DNA from: an uncultured Selenomonadales bacterium
GTDB lineage: Bacteria > Bacillota > Negativicutes > Selenomonadales > Selenomonadaceae
Length of the DNA stretch: 7,001 bases
Assembly: GCA_946547205.1 (NCBI GenBank)
Contig: CAMNPA010000065.1
Coordinates: 1-7,001, forward strand
Direction: 5' to 3'
Within the stretch, counting starts at the first letter, position 1. Each line of letters starts with the position of its first letter. The translations under genes and the position numbers were made by a program. The notes under the pieces are model-generated. The model had not been told where the DNA came from. It worked only from the letters and a program-made list of their open reading frames with translations, and ran no database searches. Of this stretch, positions 6,687 through 7,001 are shown piece after piece.

Positions 6687-6866
6687 TTAACGATACTTCC
6701 GCTTGCGAGCCGCCTCCGATTTTTTCTTGCGGCGTACGCTCGGCTTTTCGTAATGTTCACGCTTGCGAACTTCGGCGAGTGTGCCTGCTTTTTGACAGGT
6801 ACGCTTAAAGCGGCGGAGAGCACTGTCTATGGATTCGTTTTTCCCAACTTTGACTTCATTGGCCAT
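6687..6866 (-). CDS. rpsU: 30S ribosomal protein S21
   Basis: A 59-aa, very basic protein. It begins MANEVKVGKNESIDSALRRF, continues with KRTCQKAG and VRKREHYEKPSVRRKKKSEA, and ends in ARKRKYR, the recognisable S21 sequence of Bacillota type and of normal family length. S21 is a small-subunit protein near the mRNA exit/anti-Shine-Dalgarno region and helps initiation. The ATG at 6866 is preceded by GGGAGGG 7 nt upstream, a strong site, and by a good promoter, giving a leader of about 40 nt. A terminator follows the TAA, so the gene appears monocistronic; in many Bacillota a YqeY-like gene follows rpsU, but here the next gene is the secretion operon. Confidence 0.97.
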   Translation of the reverse strand: MANEVKVGKNESIDSALRRFKRTCQKAGTLAEVRKREHYEKPSVRRKKKSEAARKRKYR

Positions 6867-6873
6867 TCAATAT

Positions 6874-6880
6874 CCCTCCC
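6874..6880 (-). promoter_or_regulatory. Ribosome binding site of rpsU
   Basis: GGGAGGG on the minus strand, 7 nt before the ATG at 6866, within a longer purine run. It is a near-ideal Shine-Dalgarno match, consistent with a highly expressed ribosomal protein gene. Confidence 0.85.
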
Positions 6881-6914
6881 TCCGCTTGATACTCGAAAAT
6901 TGACTTGCCCGCGT

Positions 6915-6943
6915 ATTTTAGCACGCAACTTTTCAACCGTCAA
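6915..6943 (-). promoter_or_regulatory. Sigma70-type promoter of rpsU
   Basis: On the minus strand TTGACG (6943-6938) is separated by exactly 17 nt from TAAAAT (6920-6915), matching 5 of 6 positions of each consensus hexamer. Transcription would begin near 6908, about 41 nt before the rpsU start codon. It is the best promoter in the window. Confidence 0.8.
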
Positions 6944-6969
6944 CAGTCTACTTTTTCATTGCTGATGAA

Positions 6970-7001
6970 CTTCCTTTCTTTGCTTGCCCAAAGAAAGGAA
7001 G
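6970..7001. repeat. Perfect 13-bp inverted repeat at the right edge
   Basis: CTTCCTTTCTTTG (6970-6982) and CAAAGAAAGGAAG (6989-7001) are perfect inverted copies around the 6-nt spacer CTTGCC. The right arm reaches the last base, so the stem may extend outside the window. Read on the minus strand no T-run follows at once (TTCATCAGC), so a classical terminator is not obvious, although it sits just upstream of the rpsU promoter where the end of a preceding gene would be expected. It resembles short pyrimidine-rich intergenic hairpins found in many genomes. Confidence 0.7.

Noticed and set aside
6461..6823. Minus-strand open frame of 120 codons overlapping rpsU and the exporter start
   Set aside because: It runs through rpsU in another frame and through the terminator; S21 and the exporter account for the coding signal.

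Overview
The window looks like bacterial chromosome from a diderm member of the Bacillota, most likely Negativicutes (Selenomonas/Veillonella-like). Two observations suggest this. The small ribosomal protein S21 has a Bacillota-type sequence, and the main operon is a type I secretion (T1SS) inner-membrane module with an HlyD-type periplasmic adaptor, which only makes sense in a cell with an outer membrane. The class assignment is an inference from these proteins, not from a search. All genes I can support lie on the minus strand, so the region reads from right to left.

Right end (7001 to about 6630): a perfect 13-bp inverted repeat ends at the window edge. It is followed by a good sigma70-type promoter, a strong ribosome binding site, rpsU (S21, 59 aa) and an intrinsic terminator. 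This is a monocistronic housekeeping unit.

Centre (about 6630 to 685): a short AT-rich leader contains a 20-bp palindrome and a possible 6-codon upstream ORF. It leads into a tightly packed three-gene operon: an HlyB-type ABC exporter (711 aa), an HlyD-type membrane fusion protein (455 aa) and a second HlyB-type ABC exporter (773 aa). Junctions are 5 nt and 3 nt. Both ABC proteins carry an N-terminal C39-like domain in which the catalytic Cys is replaced by Thr. They should therefore not cleave double-glycine leaders, and are expected to bind an unprocessed (RTX-like or large adhesin-like) substrate. Both nucleotide-binding domains have every catalytic motif. The outer-membrane channel and the substrate are not in the window.

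Left end (684 to 1): the intergenic gap holds a heptad-repeat array folded into a 31-bp imperfect inverted repeat. The 5' part of a DPPY-type (N6-adenine/N4-cytosine) DNA methyltransferase gene then runs off the window. It resembles the Mod-like methylases of type III-like restriction or defence loci, so a restriction or helicase partner may lie just beyond the left edge.

The most interesting points are the ABC-HlyD-ABC arrangement with two peptidase-dead paralogues, the heptad-repeat hairpin between the exporter operon and the methylase, and the truncated defence-type methylase. I do not see clear evidence of an entirely new system inside the window itself.
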